DNA of 64,000 nucleotides from Sinorhizobium psoraleae (GTDB taxonomy: Bacteria > Pseudomonadota > Alphaproteobacteria > Rhizobiales > Rhizobiaceae). The stretch lies in the NCBI RefSeq assembly GCF_013283645.1, contig NZ_JABEKV010000002.1, positions 1 to 64,000 on the forward strand. The letters run 5' to 3'. Positions 55,232 to 64,000 of the stretch are shown in pieces (position 1 is the first letter of the stretch; every line of letters starts with the position of its first letter). A program made the translations under genes and the position numbers. Below the pieces are notes generated by a model. The model was given only the letters and a program-made list of their open reading frames with translations, made no database searches and was not told where the DNA came from.

Positions 55232-55372
55232 TGTTTAGTCCCGGCATCTGGTGGAGCGGATTGAGGGTAAAGCGTTCGGGGTGCGACGCGCATGCCTTGC
55301 AGACGAATTCGTAAGGGGTGAGGCCCTTGAGCGTCTTGAGCCTGCGGCCGAAGCTGTGGCGGCAAGTCGCCA
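55232..55372 (-). mobile_element. IS481-type transposase 3' remnant
   Basis: Minus strand: RRLKTLKGLTPYEFVCK, then PERFTLNPLHQMPGLNI and stop, the familiar ending of an IS481-type (integrase-core) transposase. Only about 47 codons remain, cut on one side by IS630. Confidence 0.65.
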
Positions 55373-55476
55373 CAAATGAAGACCGTACGATCCTCGTCTT
55401 CTGGAGTGCGCCCCTTGGGGTGGACAGATCGTGATGAGGAATTGACCGGCCTACCGGGTTTTCGGAAAGAAGACCC

Positions 55477-55610
55477 ATGGCAAAACACCGCAGTCACAGC
55501 GTCGAATTCAAACGTCAGGTCGTGCAGGAATTCCTCGCCGGCGAAACGCTGCATGGTCTGGCAAAACGCCACGATGTGTCGCGCAACCTTATCCGCATCT
55601 GGGTTCAGAA
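55477..55610 (+). mobile_element. IS OrfA fragment interrupted by the IS3 element
   Basis: MAKHRSHSVEFKRQVVQEFL, then AGETLHGLAKRHDVSRNLIRIWVQ, split for length, is the helix-turn-helix start of an IS3-group OrfA. It stops where the complete IS3 element begins at 55611, so the second element inserted into the first. Confidence 0.7.
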
Positions 55611-55703
55611 TGACCTGCCACTGAACTTTCATCCAGCGGCGATTAGAGCCCCGGCGGTTTTCGATACGCCATTTGGCGCGGTGGGAGCAACCGGCGGAAA
55701 CGC

Positions 55704-56558
55704 CTAGCCTTCATCTTGCGCAGCGTTGGAGCCGGTTGCGGCGATGGTCCCGGCATAGTTGGCCGGGGTCTGATATCCGAGCGATGAGTGCGGCCGGAAA
55801 TTGTTGTAATCCTCCGCCCATTCGGAAATGGCGCTGCGGGCGTGGCCGAGACCGAAGAACAGGCTCTCGTTCAGCAGTTCGTCGCGCATGCGGCCGTTGA
55901 AGGATTCGACGTAGCCGTTCTGCATCGGCTTTCCCGGCGCGATGTAGTGCCATTCGACCTTGTGCTCCTTTGACCAGGCGAGGATCGCGTTCGACGTGAA
56001 CTCCGTGCCGTGGTCGGAGACGATCATGCCGGGCTTGCCGCGCCGTTCGATAAGCGCCGTCAGTTCGCGGGCGACCCGACGCCCGGAGATCGATGTGTCG
56101 GGGATTGCCGCCAGGCATTCGCGCGTCACGTCATCGACGATGTTGAGCACGCGAAACCTCCTTCCGCAGGCAAACTGGTCGTGGACGAAATCCAGCGACC
56201 AGCGGGCATTGGCCTTCGCTTCGACCAGGATCGGCGCACGGGTGCCGACGGCACGCCGTCTGGCTTTCCGCTTGCGGACCGACAGCCCTTCATCGCGGTA
56301 GAGCCGGTAGATGCGATTGACGCCGGACGGCTCTCCGTCCCGCTTGAGCAGGACGAACAGCCGCCGGTAGCCGAAACGCCGTCGCTCGTTGGCGAGCTCG
56401 CGCAGCCTCGTCCGCAGTTCGACCTCCGGCGGTCGACTGGACCGATAACGGATCATCTTGCGGTCGGCGGATATGATCTGGCAGGCCCGCCGTTCCGAAA
56501 GACCCATCACGGTCTTCAGATGCGCGACGGCTTCGCGCTTGGCGGCAGGCCCTACCAT
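55704..56558 (-). CDS. IS3 OrfB (integrase-type transposase)
   Basis: 284 residues. HTH-like HTH_21 region ([17 protein letters not shown]), then the rve integrase core: [10 protein letters not shown] with the first Asp, [13 protein letters not shown] with the second and [16 protein letters not shown] with Glu. It ends [16 protein letters not shown]. Overlaps OrfA by seven bases in another frame, consistent with programmed -1 frameshifting to an OrfAB fusion. Confidence 0.95.
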   Translation of the reverse strand: MVGPAAKREAVAHLKTVMGLSERRACQIISADRKMIRYRSSRPPEVELRTRLRELANERRRFGYRRLFVLLKRDGEPSGVNRIYRLYRDEGLSVRKRKARRRAVGTRAPILVEAKANARWSLDFVHDQFACGRRFRVLNIVDDVTRECLAAIPDTSISGRRVARELTALIERRGKPGMIVSDHGTEFTSNAILAWSKEHKVEWHYIAPGKPMQNGYVESFNGRMRDELLNESLFFGLGHARSAISEWAEDYNNFRPHSSLGYQTPANYAGTIAATGSNAAQDEG

Positions 56559-56818
56559 TTTTTTGCCAGAAGCTCGCGGAGCGCGGCGGCGTCCAGCATC
56601 TGCTCGGCTAACAGCTTCTTCAGCTTAGCATTCTCCTCCTCGAGCGCCTTCAGACGCTTCGCCTCGGAGACCTCCATACCGCCGTATTTGGCTTTCCAGT
56701 TATAAAAGGTCGCTTCCGAAATCCCGTGCTTGCGGCAGAGCTCAGCCACCTTCGCGCCAGCCTCCTGCTCCTTCAGCACCGCAATAATCTGCTCTTCCGT
56801 AAATCTCTGCTTCTTCAT
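56552..56818 (-). CDS. IS3 OrfA
   Basis: 88 residues. Helix-turn-helix [20 protein letters not shown], then [22 protein letters not shown], and a leucine-zipper-like coil ([21 protein letters not shown]). Regulates and targets the element. Confidence 0.95.
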   Translation of the reverse strand: MKKQRFTEEQIIAVLKEQEAGAKVAELCRKHGISEATFYNWKAKYGGMEVSEAKRLKALEEENAKLKKLLAEQMLDAAALRELLAKKW

Positions 56819-56881
56819 GCGTCCGTCCTTAATCTGGCCGGACTCTAATCCAATCTGGAGGAAATTACCCGTGGCAGGTCA

Positions 56882-57111
56882 TCTTCAGCTCAATCGAAAG
56901 CTCCGCCCAGTTCGGCTCCTGACTTCGCCGCTGTCCCTGCTTGACGCCGGTGCGTGCGAATAGCCGGTGCTCGACCACATCGTCGGTCGGGTCGCAAGAG
57001 CTAGGTCGGCCCAGCGGCTATCGCGCGGTCGAGAGGATGGGAAGCATCTGAATTTCAGTTCTCCAGCGTGTATTTTTTTACTTACGTTTGTGACGATTGC
57101 GACTCGGTTTT
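56882..57111. other. Intergenic, no gene recognised
   Basis: About 230 bases between the IS3 element and the LuxR gene. Confidence 0.4.
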
Positions 57112-57951
57112 CTACAGTTCTATAATTCCGAGGCTTACTGCTTTCAAAGCGGCGACCGTTCTGTTAGTGACATCAAATTTTCGCGTTATGTTCTTTATAT
57201 GGAAATTTACAGTGTTTGCGGAGATGTTAAGTATACGCCCTATATCCCAAGACGATTTACCTCTTGCTACCCAGAGAATACATTCTCTTTCCCTTGGAGA
57301 GAGGGTAGGAGATTTTGTGAGGTCGCTCCGGTTCGCAAACTCAGCGACTGTCAGATGGAACTGTATCGCGGCAAATTGCAGGTAGGTGATTGTTTTGTTT
57401 TGTAAGTGGAGGTAGGAGGGTCGAGCAAAGTTCATGATCGCAAAGCCACCGTCGGGGCCATGCAATGGAACACTGACGCCTGACTTTAAGCCGAAAGCCG
57501 CGGCCTCGTCAAAAAAACGCCGTTCCACTTCGGTCGTGCTTACGTCATCGTACACCTCAGTCCATCGAAAGGCGCGCGCTTGCTTACGGCTCTTCTTGAT
57601 GATGGGGTCAATCCTGTCATAACCCATTTTGACATAATGCTCCTGCCATTCATCGGGATAGCTCACGATAGCCGGATTACGTCGGAGCGGCTTGAATGTA
57701 TGATCGGCTGCATAGGGACGATAGGCGATCCACGGAAACTCAAAATTAAGGGCAAAAGCAGACAACGATTCGAACAACTGCCCAGATTTAGCAACACCAT
57801 CAGTCTGGTCGAGGAAGCGGGCCAACTCGACCGCAAACGCCTCCTTGGCTGACTCCGGAGAATGCATCGGCGGTGCGCATGAAACCTGCTGAGATACTCT
57901 GCCTGTTGGCCCTCGAGCTTGGGAGAACGCAATTGTCCGCGGGCGTTCCAT
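57112..57951 (-). CDS. LuxR-type regulator with acyl-homoserine-lactone-binding domain (no luxI nearby)
   Basis: 279 residues. ATG at 57951 has GGAGGAG in ideal position. Autoinducer-binding domain: WIAYRPYAADHTF (Trp and Tyr), YDRIDPIIKKS (Asp and Pro), FRWTEVY (Trp) and GLKSGVSVPLHGPDG. C-terminal GerE helix-turn-helix: LSPRERECILWVARGKSSWDIGRIL, split as LSPRERECILWVARGK and SSWDIGRILNISANTVNFH. Signal-binding residues are conserved, so it probably binds a lactone. No synthase is in the window: a solo regulator. Its target is unknown. Confidence 0.93.
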   Translation of the reverse strand: MERPRTIAFSQARGPTGRVSQQVSCAPPMHSPESAKEAFAVELARFLDQTDGVAKSGQLFESLSAFALNFEFPWIAYRPYAADHTFKPLRRNPAIVSYPDEWQEHYVKMGYDRIDPIIKKSRKQARAFRWTEVYDDVSTTEVERRFFDEAAAFGLKSGVSVPLHGPDGGFAIMNFARPSYLHLQNKTITYLQFAAIQFHLTVAEFANRSDLTKSPTLSPRERECILWVARGKSSWDIGRILNISANTVNFHIKNITRKFDVTNRTVAALKAVSLGIIEL

Positions 57952-58602
57952 AGTCTCTCCTCCCAGGAGCTTGCGCCAAACATTGTCACTGATGGACAAA
58001 AGCTACGGGCTTGAAGGCACTGCTGTTTTGCCCATTGTCCTCCGCGAGGCTGCGGACCCGAATCGATCTGCGCCTCTTGGCGCTCCGTGGCGTTTCAAGA
58101 GTCGTGCCAGCTCAGCAAAGCACCTCAGAAACAATCGCGTGTATGTTTATCAGTGACTTGAATGGCATTACAGCGGGGCCGGGCCGAACACCCTGCGTCG
58201 CGGATTCGACAAATCCCACACAGACGGTCATTGAGAATAAGCCTCGCGCAGCAGCCAGTGGAAAAGTAAGCGGCAAGCCGAGGCCGTTCAGCCGGCGTAG
58301 TTCCATATGTGGACGGCTCCCTGTTGCAAGGGTTTTCTGCAGATATTTTTGATCGGATCGCTTGCTTCCATATGTACGGCCTTTGTGTGTGGTCGCACAT
58401 GACCACTGGCCAAGATGGTTTCCGCAACGCGCGTTCCTAACACGGCAACGACCTTAAAGGGCCACTGGAACTAACGGAGTGTCACGCGTCTTGGATCGTG
58501 AGCGTCCGGTGAGCGGATTTTGCTGAACGAGCCAGTTAGGCGATGTTCTGGCATTAGAACCAGCATTAGTGCTGACACTAATTCCAGATCTGAGAGGTTG
58601 GC
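57952..58602. other. Intergenic, no gene recognised
   Basis: About 650 bases between the LuxR gene and the IS66 element. A chance TGT-N10-ACA at 58384 has no sigma-54 promoter with it. Confidence 0.4.
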
Positions 58603-58964
58603 ATGGCCCGCATGGAGATCATTTCCGGCGTCGAGCGTAGGCGGCGATGGTCGAAAGAAGCTAAGCTGAAGATATTGGCAGAAGCCGACCAGCCTGGCGT
58701 CCGCATTGGTGATGTAGCTCGTCGCCATGACATCTATCCGGCTCAGATCCGTCTATGGCGGAAGACACTTAGCCACTTCGAGGCGTCAACCTCGTTTCTT
58801 CCGGTACAGCTCGTCGACGACGTAAGCCTCGGGCAGACGCCTGCGGCTTCGCCGGCGCCAGTGTTTATCGAGATCTTGCTACGAAAACGGTCGGGGCTTG
58901 AAAGTTCCAGCCGACATCGAGCGAAAGATGCTAGCATCGTTGATCGCCTGTGTGGAGGCAGCAT
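58603..58964 (+). pseudogene. IS66 TnpA, frameshifted
   Basis: MARMEIISGVERRRRWSKEAK, then AEADQPGVRIGDVARRHDI and RLWRKTLSHF form the helix-turn-helix protein of IS66. An extra base in a run near 58885 shifts the tail (the normal ending SLIACVEAA is in another frame and stops at 58964, overlapping the tnpB ATG). Confidence 0.8.
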
Positions 58965-59291
58965 GATCGGGCCTTCGGGGAATGTGCGGGTCTATTTGGC
59001 CTGCGGGGTGACCGACATCTCTCGGCCCTGGCCGAGACAGTCATAAAGGAAGCGCCAGGATCTGGCGCCATCTTCGGGTTCCGTGGCAAGCGCGCGGATC
59101 GGATCAAGCTTTTATGGTGGGATGGCCAGGGGTTCTGCCTGTTCTACAAGGTTCTGGAGCGCGGATATTTTCCTTGGCCGACGGCGAAGGATGGCGTGGC
59201 GCACCTGACACAGGCCCAACTTTCCATCCTTATCGAGGGGATCGACTGGCGTCGACCGGCGTGGACTTCCGCTCCCGGCCGAACGCGGTAA
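58961..59291 (+). pseudogene. IS66 TnpB, with internal deletion
   Basis: MIGPSGNVRVYLACGVTD, then a gap of the DMRKG part and a shift, then GSGAIFGFRGKRADRIKLLWWDGQGFCLFYK in parts and GIDWRRPAWTSAPGRTR. The readable second half is typical of TnpB. The deletion removes several codons, so it is not functional. Confidence 0.8.
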
Positions 59292-59362
59292 AGGCCTTAT
59301 TTTACAAGCGAATCCGGGCAAAATGCTAGCGCTTGAGGCGCAAATCGGCTACGTTTTCTGGC

Positions 59363-60370
59363 ATGAAAACAACGCCGCTGGACAGTCAGGACGAGCTTGC
59401 TGCTTTGCGCGTGCTCGTCGCTGAACAGGCGGTGAAACTTGAGCGACAAGAAGCCGAAGTCACCAAGCGCGACTCCATTATCAGCCTTCTGCGCGCGCAG
59501 TTGGAACTGCTCCGCCATCGACAGCATGGCCCCGCTTCGGATAAGATCGATCGGAAGATCGAGCAATTTGAGCTGATGCTGGAGGAGATCGAGGCCTCCC
59601 GCGCCGACGCTGAGATGCGCTCCGGGAAACTCCCTTTGCCGGAACTGGACGACGCACCGGCTAAGCCGAAGCGCAAACCGCTGCCGGATGGCCTTCCAAC
59701 AGAAGAGCGGGTCTACACAGCGCCCTGCAGTTGTCCGACCTGTGGCGGCACATCGTTCCTGAAGGCGGCTGACAAGGTCGTCAAGGTGATGGAGCACGTA
59801 CCGGCATCCGTAAAGATTGTCCGGCACGTCGAAAAGCGCATGATCTGCAGGGACTGCGATACAACAGTGTCCGGCGAAATGCCGACCTTGCCGATTGAGA
59901 AAGGCAAGCCCGGATCGGGATTGTTCGCCCACATCATGGTCGCCAAGTTCGACGATCACATTCCGCTCTATCGTCTGTCCGAGATGTACGACCGGCTGGG
60001 AATAGACATCTCCCGGTCCGTCATGGCGGACTGGATGGGCCGTGTGTCCGTTCTGCTTTCGCCCCTCATTTTGCTGATCAGAGCCCATATCGCCGCGGTC
60101 GATCGAATACATACGGACGATACCCCGGTTGATGTTCTCGATCCTGGGCGCGGAAAGACCAAAACCGGTAGGGTCTGGGTCTATGTCTTCGATGGCAGTG
60201 GCTATCAAGATCCAACGCCCAGAGCCATAGCCTATTACTATAGCCCCGATCGTAAGGGCGCACGTCCGGCAGACCACCTCGCTGACTTCAGCGGCGTGAT
60301 GCATGCCGATGGCTATGGTGGCTATAAGAAGCTTTACGGCAACCAGATCATCGAGGCTGCGTGCATGGCG
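59363..60370 (+). pseudogene. IS66 TnpC transposase, interrupted by the RIT-like element
   Basis: N-terminal coiled coil (LRVLVAEQAVKLERQEAEV), zinc segment CSCPTCGG and CRDCDT, then the DDE core with VDRIHTDDTPVDVL (first Asp) and MHADGYGGYKKLYG (second Asp). At ACMAH (60370) the frame enters the left inverted repeat of the next element. The remaining part of TnpC, with the catalytic Glu, is not in the window. Confidence 0.85.
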
Positions 60371-60401
60371 CATTATCTCACGTCCGGTTTTATCTGGGGT
60401 A
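60371..60401. repeat. Left inverted repeat of the RIT-like element
   Basis: 31 bases, starting CATTATCTCACGTCCGG and ending TCTGGGGTA. Exactly complementary to 63960-63990. Confidence 0.95.
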
Positions 60402-60531
60402 TTTTCAGCTATGTTATTGCTCGGCTGGAGTTTTCAGCGTGTTGGGCTCCAGATAAAGGTCGCGACCCCGGCGCAGAACGAGAGTGTCCGAGGGGTCGAC
60501 GTTGCAGATACCGTTACGCACCATCTCAACG

Positions 60532-61299
60532 ATGGAGAACTATGTTGCCACGGAAGAATGGAGCCGCGCACAGTTGTCTCGTTGCCCACTTCATCCAAAC
60601 GGCGGCTGCGCATTTCGACGGCATGGCAGCTATGCTCGCTTAACCAGCCCCGGTGTCCGAATCGCTCGGTACTATTGCCCACAAGGGCACATGACGTTCA
60701 GCCTTCTCCCGGATTTTCTCTCCGCTCGGCTGCCGGATTCGCTAGCAGCGATCGAACAGGTCATCGGTGTGGCTGCATCGTCGAGAAGCATCGAACAGGC
60801 AGCAGATGCAGTGCGCGGCCCCGATATCTGCCTTCCAGGCGCAGTGCGTTGGCTTCGCCGCCGCATCGTCGCGGTGCGCAAATCCGTTGCTGCTGTCGGA
60901 GTAATGGCGCCCGGGCTCTCGCACTTGGGAACGAGCGAGATGCTGGCCCTTACGGATCTGCGGCGCGCCCTTCCTCCACAACTGCTGCTCGACATTCCGG
61001 TGCCCGTGGGCTTTCGCCTTGGTCAACGAACGAGTGATCGCCGTGCGCTCGGATGCCTGGCTTCCGGTGATGTCGGACAAAAGGTTTCAATCGTGCCGCG
61101 GACAATCATTACCAACACGATGCGGGGCCTGATCTCACCGTCGCGGCCGGCTACAGCTTCGCCAATCGAGGTGAAGCCATGTCCATTCATAGCAAACGAA
61201 GCAATGCAGCCATCGCTGCCGCGCCCACCACCGATGAGATTCGCCGCATCTGGAGCGGGGAGCGGCGGCTTGGTGCAGGAACGGCGGACAAATATCTGA
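60532..61299 (+). CDS. Zinc-ribbon protein of the RIT-like element
   Basis: 255 residues from the ATG at 60532; a GTG at 60484 is also possible. Cys/His pairs in RCPLHPNGGCAFRRHG and YYCPQGHMTF suggest a zinc ribbon; ARLPDSLAAIEQVIG and GAVRWLRRRIVAVRKS follow. I recall similar proteins (DUF6431-like) beside tyrosine recombinases in mobile elements. Its last 40 codons overlap the recombinase gene in another frame. Likely binds DNA or directs the recombinases. Function is not established. Confidence 0.7.
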   Translation: MENYVATEEWSRAQLSRCPLHPNGGCAFRRHGSYARLTSPGVRIARYYCPQGHMTFSLLPDFLSARLPDSLAAIEQVIGVAASSRSIEQAADAVRGPDICLPGAVRWLRRRIVAVRKSVAAVGVMAPGLSHLGTSEMLALTDLRRALPPQLLLDIPVPVGFRLGQRTSDRRALGCLASGDVGQKVSIVPRTIITNTMRGLISPSRPATASPIEVKPCPFIANEAMQPSLPRPPPMRFAASGAGSGGLVQERRTNI

Positions 61300-62888
61300 T
61301 ATGTATCCAGCAGTTTCGTACCTATTGCAGCCAGCTGGGCCTGATCGAGCGAGAAGAACTGACCTTGGAAGGCGCAAATCGGTTCATCGGCTGGTATGCG
61401 CGGCGCCGGAGCCGGCCTCGACGATCCCACCAGAATTTCCGGAGTGCTCTGCGGTCGCTCGCCCGTGTCTACCACCTGATGGGAATTGCTCCTCCCGACT
61501 GGCAACCACCACGAGCGGTTCAACCTCCGCCTTCACCATTATTCGCGGAGTACGGTGCGTACCTTGTGCAGCATTTGGGTCTTGCTGAGCGAACGATCCA
61601 CAAGGAACTGAACCATCTTACCAAAGTCTACAATTATTTTGGCCGGGCAGGAAAGGAATTGACTTCGATACAACTGACCGATCTCGATGCATTTCTTGTT
61701 GAGTGCTCAACTCAATACTCTCGATCCTATGTCAGCAACATCGCCTGCACGGTACGTTGCTTTTGCCGGTTCCTGCACTGGAGCGGTAAAAGCCCGATCG
61801 ATATCAGCGAAGCCATCGTTGCGCCGATACAGCGACCGTTCGAGCGTCCTAGGCGCGCACTGCCTTGCGAGGATGTGCAGCGGCTGCTGAATGCGGTGGA
61901 TCGGTCGACGCCGGTGGGACTTCGCGATTACGCAATCCTGTTGATGCTAAGCAGCTACGGCCTTGGCGCCGCCGAGAGCTTCGTGACGTTCAAGCGAGCG
62001 ATGGGCTACCGCTATCAACGCGGTGCCTACGAGATCGACCGCTTTCTTGGCTTTTTGGAGCAACAGTGGAACGATGTAGACGCTATCCCGCTGGCCGATG
62101 CGATCAGCAACTGGTGTGGGCGTCTTCCCGGCCGCAAGGCTATCTCGCTCAGTGGCGAGTTCGGGATAATCCGGCAATTTTGCCTGCATCGCCGCCGTCG
62201 TGATCCCACCTGTTATGTGCCCGAGCACGCCTTTGCACCGGTAAAGGAGTACATTTTCAGCCGCGAAGAGATCCTACGTATCCTCGCCGCTGCATCCGCG
62301 CACGAAGGCCATTTCATATGGGCGTCCATGCTGCGGAGGTTGGTCCTCGTGCTCTGTTGCACCGGAATCAGGCTCGGCGAAGCCACGCGCCTCAAGATGG
62401 AGGATGTCGATCTCGAGCGTGGAACGCTGCTGATCCGCAACAGCAAACGACGGACCCGGATAGTCCCCATTCGCGAAGACCTTGTCGGCGAACTGCGCCT
62501 CTACCTTTACGATCGGCGTAGGTTGCTTCTCGACCTCCATCGTGCGGATCACGGTGCCTTCTTCATTCGTCAAAAAGGTGGGCCGTTGGATATCAGTGGA
62601 GCCTCGGTGGCCATTCGAGAGATCTTGCGCCGCCTCGACATCAAACCTGCACGCGGACGCGTTGGAGCGCGACCGCATGAGTTCAGGCACGCCTTTGCTG
62701 TCCACCGCCTCACAGCCTGGGCAGAAGAAGGCGCCGACATCCATGTGAAGCTTCCGTTTCTCTCCGCATATCTGGGTCATCAGAACATCCTCGGCACCGA
62801 GGTTTATCTGAAGGCGACCCCGCAACTGCTGGAGCTCGCCAGCACCCGGTTCGAGCAACATGTACGAAGTGCGAGGCAGCCTCGATGA
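61179..62888 (+). CDS. Tyrosine recombinase, apparent fusion of two
   Basis: 569 residues, too long for one recombinase. Residues 1-265 are a SAM-like N-terminal domain plus the start of a catalytic domain (LRDYAILLMLSSYGLGAAE), where Gly stands in place of the first catalytic Arg and the rest is missing. From SFVTFKRAMGYRYQRGAYEID a second, complete recombinase follows: Arg in CTGIRLGEATRLK, HEFRH for His-x-x-Arg, LGHQNILGTEVYL for His and the nucleophilic Tyr. An in-frame deletion probably joined two genes. It overlaps the next gene by four bases. Confidence 0.82.
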   Translation: MSIHSKRSNAAIAAAPTTDEIRRIWSGERRLGAGTADKYLICIQQFRTYCSQLGLIEREELTLEGANRFIGWYARRRSRPRRSHQNFRSALRSLARVYHLMGIAPPDWQPPRAVQPPPSPLFAEYGAYLVQHLGLAERTIHKELNHLTKVYNYFGRAGKELTSIQLTDLDAFLVECSTQYSRSYVSNIACTVRCFCRFLHWSGKSPIDISEAIVAPIQRPFERPRRALPCEDVQRLLNAVDRSTPVGLRDYAILLMLSSYGLGAAESFVTFKRAMGYRYQRGAYEIDRFLGFLEQQWNDVDAIPLADAISNWCGRLPGRKAISLSGEFGIIRQFCLHRRRRDPTCYVPEHAFAPVKEYIFSREEILRILAAASAHEGHFIWASMLRRLVLVLCCTGIRLGEATRLKMEDVDLERGTLLIRNSKRRTRIVPIREDLVGELRLYLYDRRRLLLDLHRADHGAFFIRQKGGPLDISGASVAIREILRRLDIKPARGRVGARPHEFRHAFAVHRLTAWAEEGADIHVKLPFLSAYLGHQNILGTEVYLKATPQLLELASTRFEQHVRSARQPR

Positions 62889-63901
62889 ACACCGCCACGC
62901 CCAAAGCGCTCTTTGCCCTCGTGGAGTCGTTTTTCATCAGCTATCTGCCGCGGCAGCGTGGTGCAAGCCCGCATACGACACGTGCTTACCGCGATACGCT
63001 GAAGCTTCTATTCCAGTTTGTCGCCCAGCGCCGGGGACGGGAGATCGCCGATCTCGTGCTGGAGGATCTGAACGCCGACACGATTGCCGGTTTCCTCGAC
63101 CATCTTGAAAGCGAAAGATCCAACTCTGCCGCCACGCGCAATTGCCGGCGCGCTGCCCTCCGCAGCTTTTTCAAGCACCTTCTTCGCAATGACCTGGACA
63201 ACGCTCTTCGTTATACACGGGTGCTGGCGCTGCCGGCGAAGCGGATGAAGCAGAAGCCAGTGACCTACCTCGAAGCAGTCGACGTGCGAGCGATCATCGG
63301 CAGCCCCGATCGCAGGACGCACGATGGTTGGCGCGATCACACGCTATTGCTCTTTCTCTATAATTCAGCAGCGCGGGTCAGTGAAGCGACCGGACTCTTG
63401 TGGCGTGATTTGCAGTTGGCACCTCCGCGCCAGGTTCGGCTAAGAGGGAAAGGGCGCAAGGAGCGGCTTGTTCCAATATGGCGCGAGACGGCGGACGCGC
63501 TGGGCCGGCTACGAAAGCTATCAGGTGGCGCGGACCACGAGCATGTTTTCGTCAACCGCCACAACCAGCCTCTGACCCGCGACGGCGTAGCATATATCCT
63601 GGCCAAGCATGCTGCGTCGGTCGCCCGCGAGCGGCCAAGGCTGACACGTGACCGCATTACGCCACACGTTCTGAGGCACAGCGCGGCCGTCGCCCTGCTG
63701 CAGTCGGGCACAGATGTGACTGTCATACGCGATTATCTCGGCCATTCGAGCATTGCCACCACCAACCGTTATATCGCAACGAACCTGAAGATGAGACGCG
63801 ATGCGCTCGAAACGTTCTGGAAACATGCGGGCATCGAAGCGACCCACGACAAGCCGTGGAAACCGAAGCCGGATCTGCTCTCTTTCCTCCAGTCACTTTG
63901 A
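62885..63901 (+). CDS. Tyrosine recombinase (third of the trio)
   Basis: 338 residues. N-terminal SAM-like domain (SFFISYLPRQRGASPHTTRAY), catalytic Arg in YNSAARVSEATGL, Lys in LRGKGRKERLVPI, HVLRHSAAV for His-x-x-Arg, and YLGHSSIATTNRYIA with the nucleophile Tyr. All six catalytic positions are present. Overlaps the fusion recombinase by ATGA. It ends just before the right inverted repeat. Confidence 0.92.
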   Translation: MNTATPKALFALVESFFISYLPRQRGASPHTTRAYRDTLKLLFQFVAQRRGREIADLVLEDLNADTIAGFLDHLESERSNSAATRNCRRAALRSFFKHLLRNDLDNALRYTRVLALPAKRMKQKPVTYLEAVDVRAIIGSPDRRTHDGWRDHTLLLFLYNSAARVSEATGLLWRDLQLAPPRQVRLRGKGRKERLVPIWRETADALGRLRKLSGGADHEHVFVNRHNQPLTRDGVAYILAKHAASVARERPRLTRDRITPHVLRHSAAVALLQSGTDVTVIRDYLGHSSIATTNRYIATNLKMRRDALETFWKHAGIEATHDKPWKPKPDLLSFLQSL

Positions 63902-63959
63902 CTTTATCTGGAGATGTGGCCCCGGGCTTTTCCGGCAATTGACGACGTTCACGAACAGC

Positions 63960-63990
63960 TACCCCAGATAAAACCGGACGTGAGATAATG
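63960..63990. repeat. Right inverted repeat of the RIT-like element
   Basis: 31 bases, perfectly complementary to 60371-60401. Confidence 0.95.
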
Positions 63991-63992
63991 GG

Positions 63993-64000
63993 CATTATCT
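63993..64000. repeat. First bases of a possible second copy of the repeat
   Basis: CATTATCT, two bases after the right inverted repeat, equals the first eight bases of the left repeat. The window ends here. Confidence 0.3.

Larger units (their letters stand above)
55611..56881 (-). mobile_element. IS3-family insertion sequence, apparently complete
   Basis: The ends carry the inverted repeat TGACCTGCCAC at 55611-55621 and its complement at 56871-56881, with TG...CA termini as usual for IS3. Length 1271 bp. Two overlapping genes, orfA and orfB, fill it. No clear target duplication is seen next to the repeats. Confidence 0.8.
60371..63990 (+). mobile_element. RIT-like transposon with tyrosine recombinases
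   Basis: Bounded by perfect 31-bp inverted repeats, 60371-60401 (starts CATTATCTCACGTCC) and 63960-63990 (ends in its complement). Length 3620 bp. It carries a zinc-finger-type protein, a large tyrosine recombinase that appears to be a fusion, and a third complete recombinase, with overlapping genes. Known RIT (recombinase in trio) elements have three adjacent tyrosine recombinases between inverted repeats. It inserted into an IS66 tnpC. Confidence 0.8.

Noticed and set aside
58384..58399. TGT-N10-ACA motif
   Set aside because: No sigma-54 promoter nearby and no target gene in position; the motif alone occurs by chance about once per 4 kb.

Overview
The window looks like an accessory region of a nitrogen-fixing rhizobium (Rhizobiaceae, Rhizobium/Sinorhizobium-like), most likely a symbiotic plasmid or megaplasmid. 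The signs are NifA-type upstream sites (TGT-N10-ACA) paired with sigma-54 -24/-12 promoters, an FNR/FixK-type anaerobox before hemN, a decayed syrB-like regulator, a CIRCE-controlled groESL pair, and dense, nested insertion-sequence debris. I see no rRNA, tRNA, CRISPR array or replication origin. The host assignment is inference.

Layout. 1-3.1 kb: wreckage of IS1182-, IS256- and IS110-type elements around a fragment of an ABC-transporter permease. 3.3-5.2 kb: a decayed prolyl-oligopeptidase-family gene behind an intact NifA/sigma-54 promoter. 5.5-7.9 kb: hemN and an arylamine N-acetyltransferase. 8.5-12.9 kb: a 7-deazaguanine operon (queE, queC, queD, a phosphoribosyltransferase-folE fusion, queF) behind a second NifA/sigma-54 promoter. 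13.2-16 kb: dcd, a small partner gene, two coupled small ORFs behind a sigma-54-like site, and an XRE regulator.

16.9-40.8 kb is the core. First comes an apparent phosphonate-use set: a three-subunit FAD/[2Fe-2S] amine or opine oxidase, a RidA-family protein, phosphonopyruvate hydrolase (palA), its partner transaminase (palB), a LysR regulator, an alkaline-phosphatase-superfamily phosphodiesterase, a four-gene CUT1-type ABC importer, and a PLP protein. It converges with an apparent phosphonate-making set on the minus strand: PEP mutase, aminotransferase, nucleotidyltransferase, CDP-alcohol phosphotransferase, a SelA-like PLP enzyme, an SDR, an EamA transporter, a second PLP protein, a methyltransferase and an EEP-family hydrolase. 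There is no phosphonopyruvate decarboxylase, so phosphonoalanine rather than 2-aminoethylphosphonate is the predicted first stable intermediate, and palB/palA would return that same compound to pyruvate and phosphate. A make-and-recover pair on one replicon resembles the logic of rhizopines. This is the main hypothesis from this window.

40.9-50.9 kb: IS6 and IS21 debris, a GntR regulator, a hicAB toxin-antitoxin pair with a perfect palindromic operator, a MocR-type regulator, decayed biotin carboxylase and acyl-CoA synthetase genes, an uncharacterised charged protein, ISL3 debris and a syrB remnant. 51-53 kb: groES-groEL. 54.2-56.9 kb: an IS630 element and an IS3 element, both with recognisable ends. 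57.1-58 kb: a LuxR-type regulator without a luxI. 58.6-64 kb: a degenerate IS66 element whose tnpC is interrupted by a transposon with perfect 31-bp inverted repeats that carries tyrosine recombinases (RIT-like).
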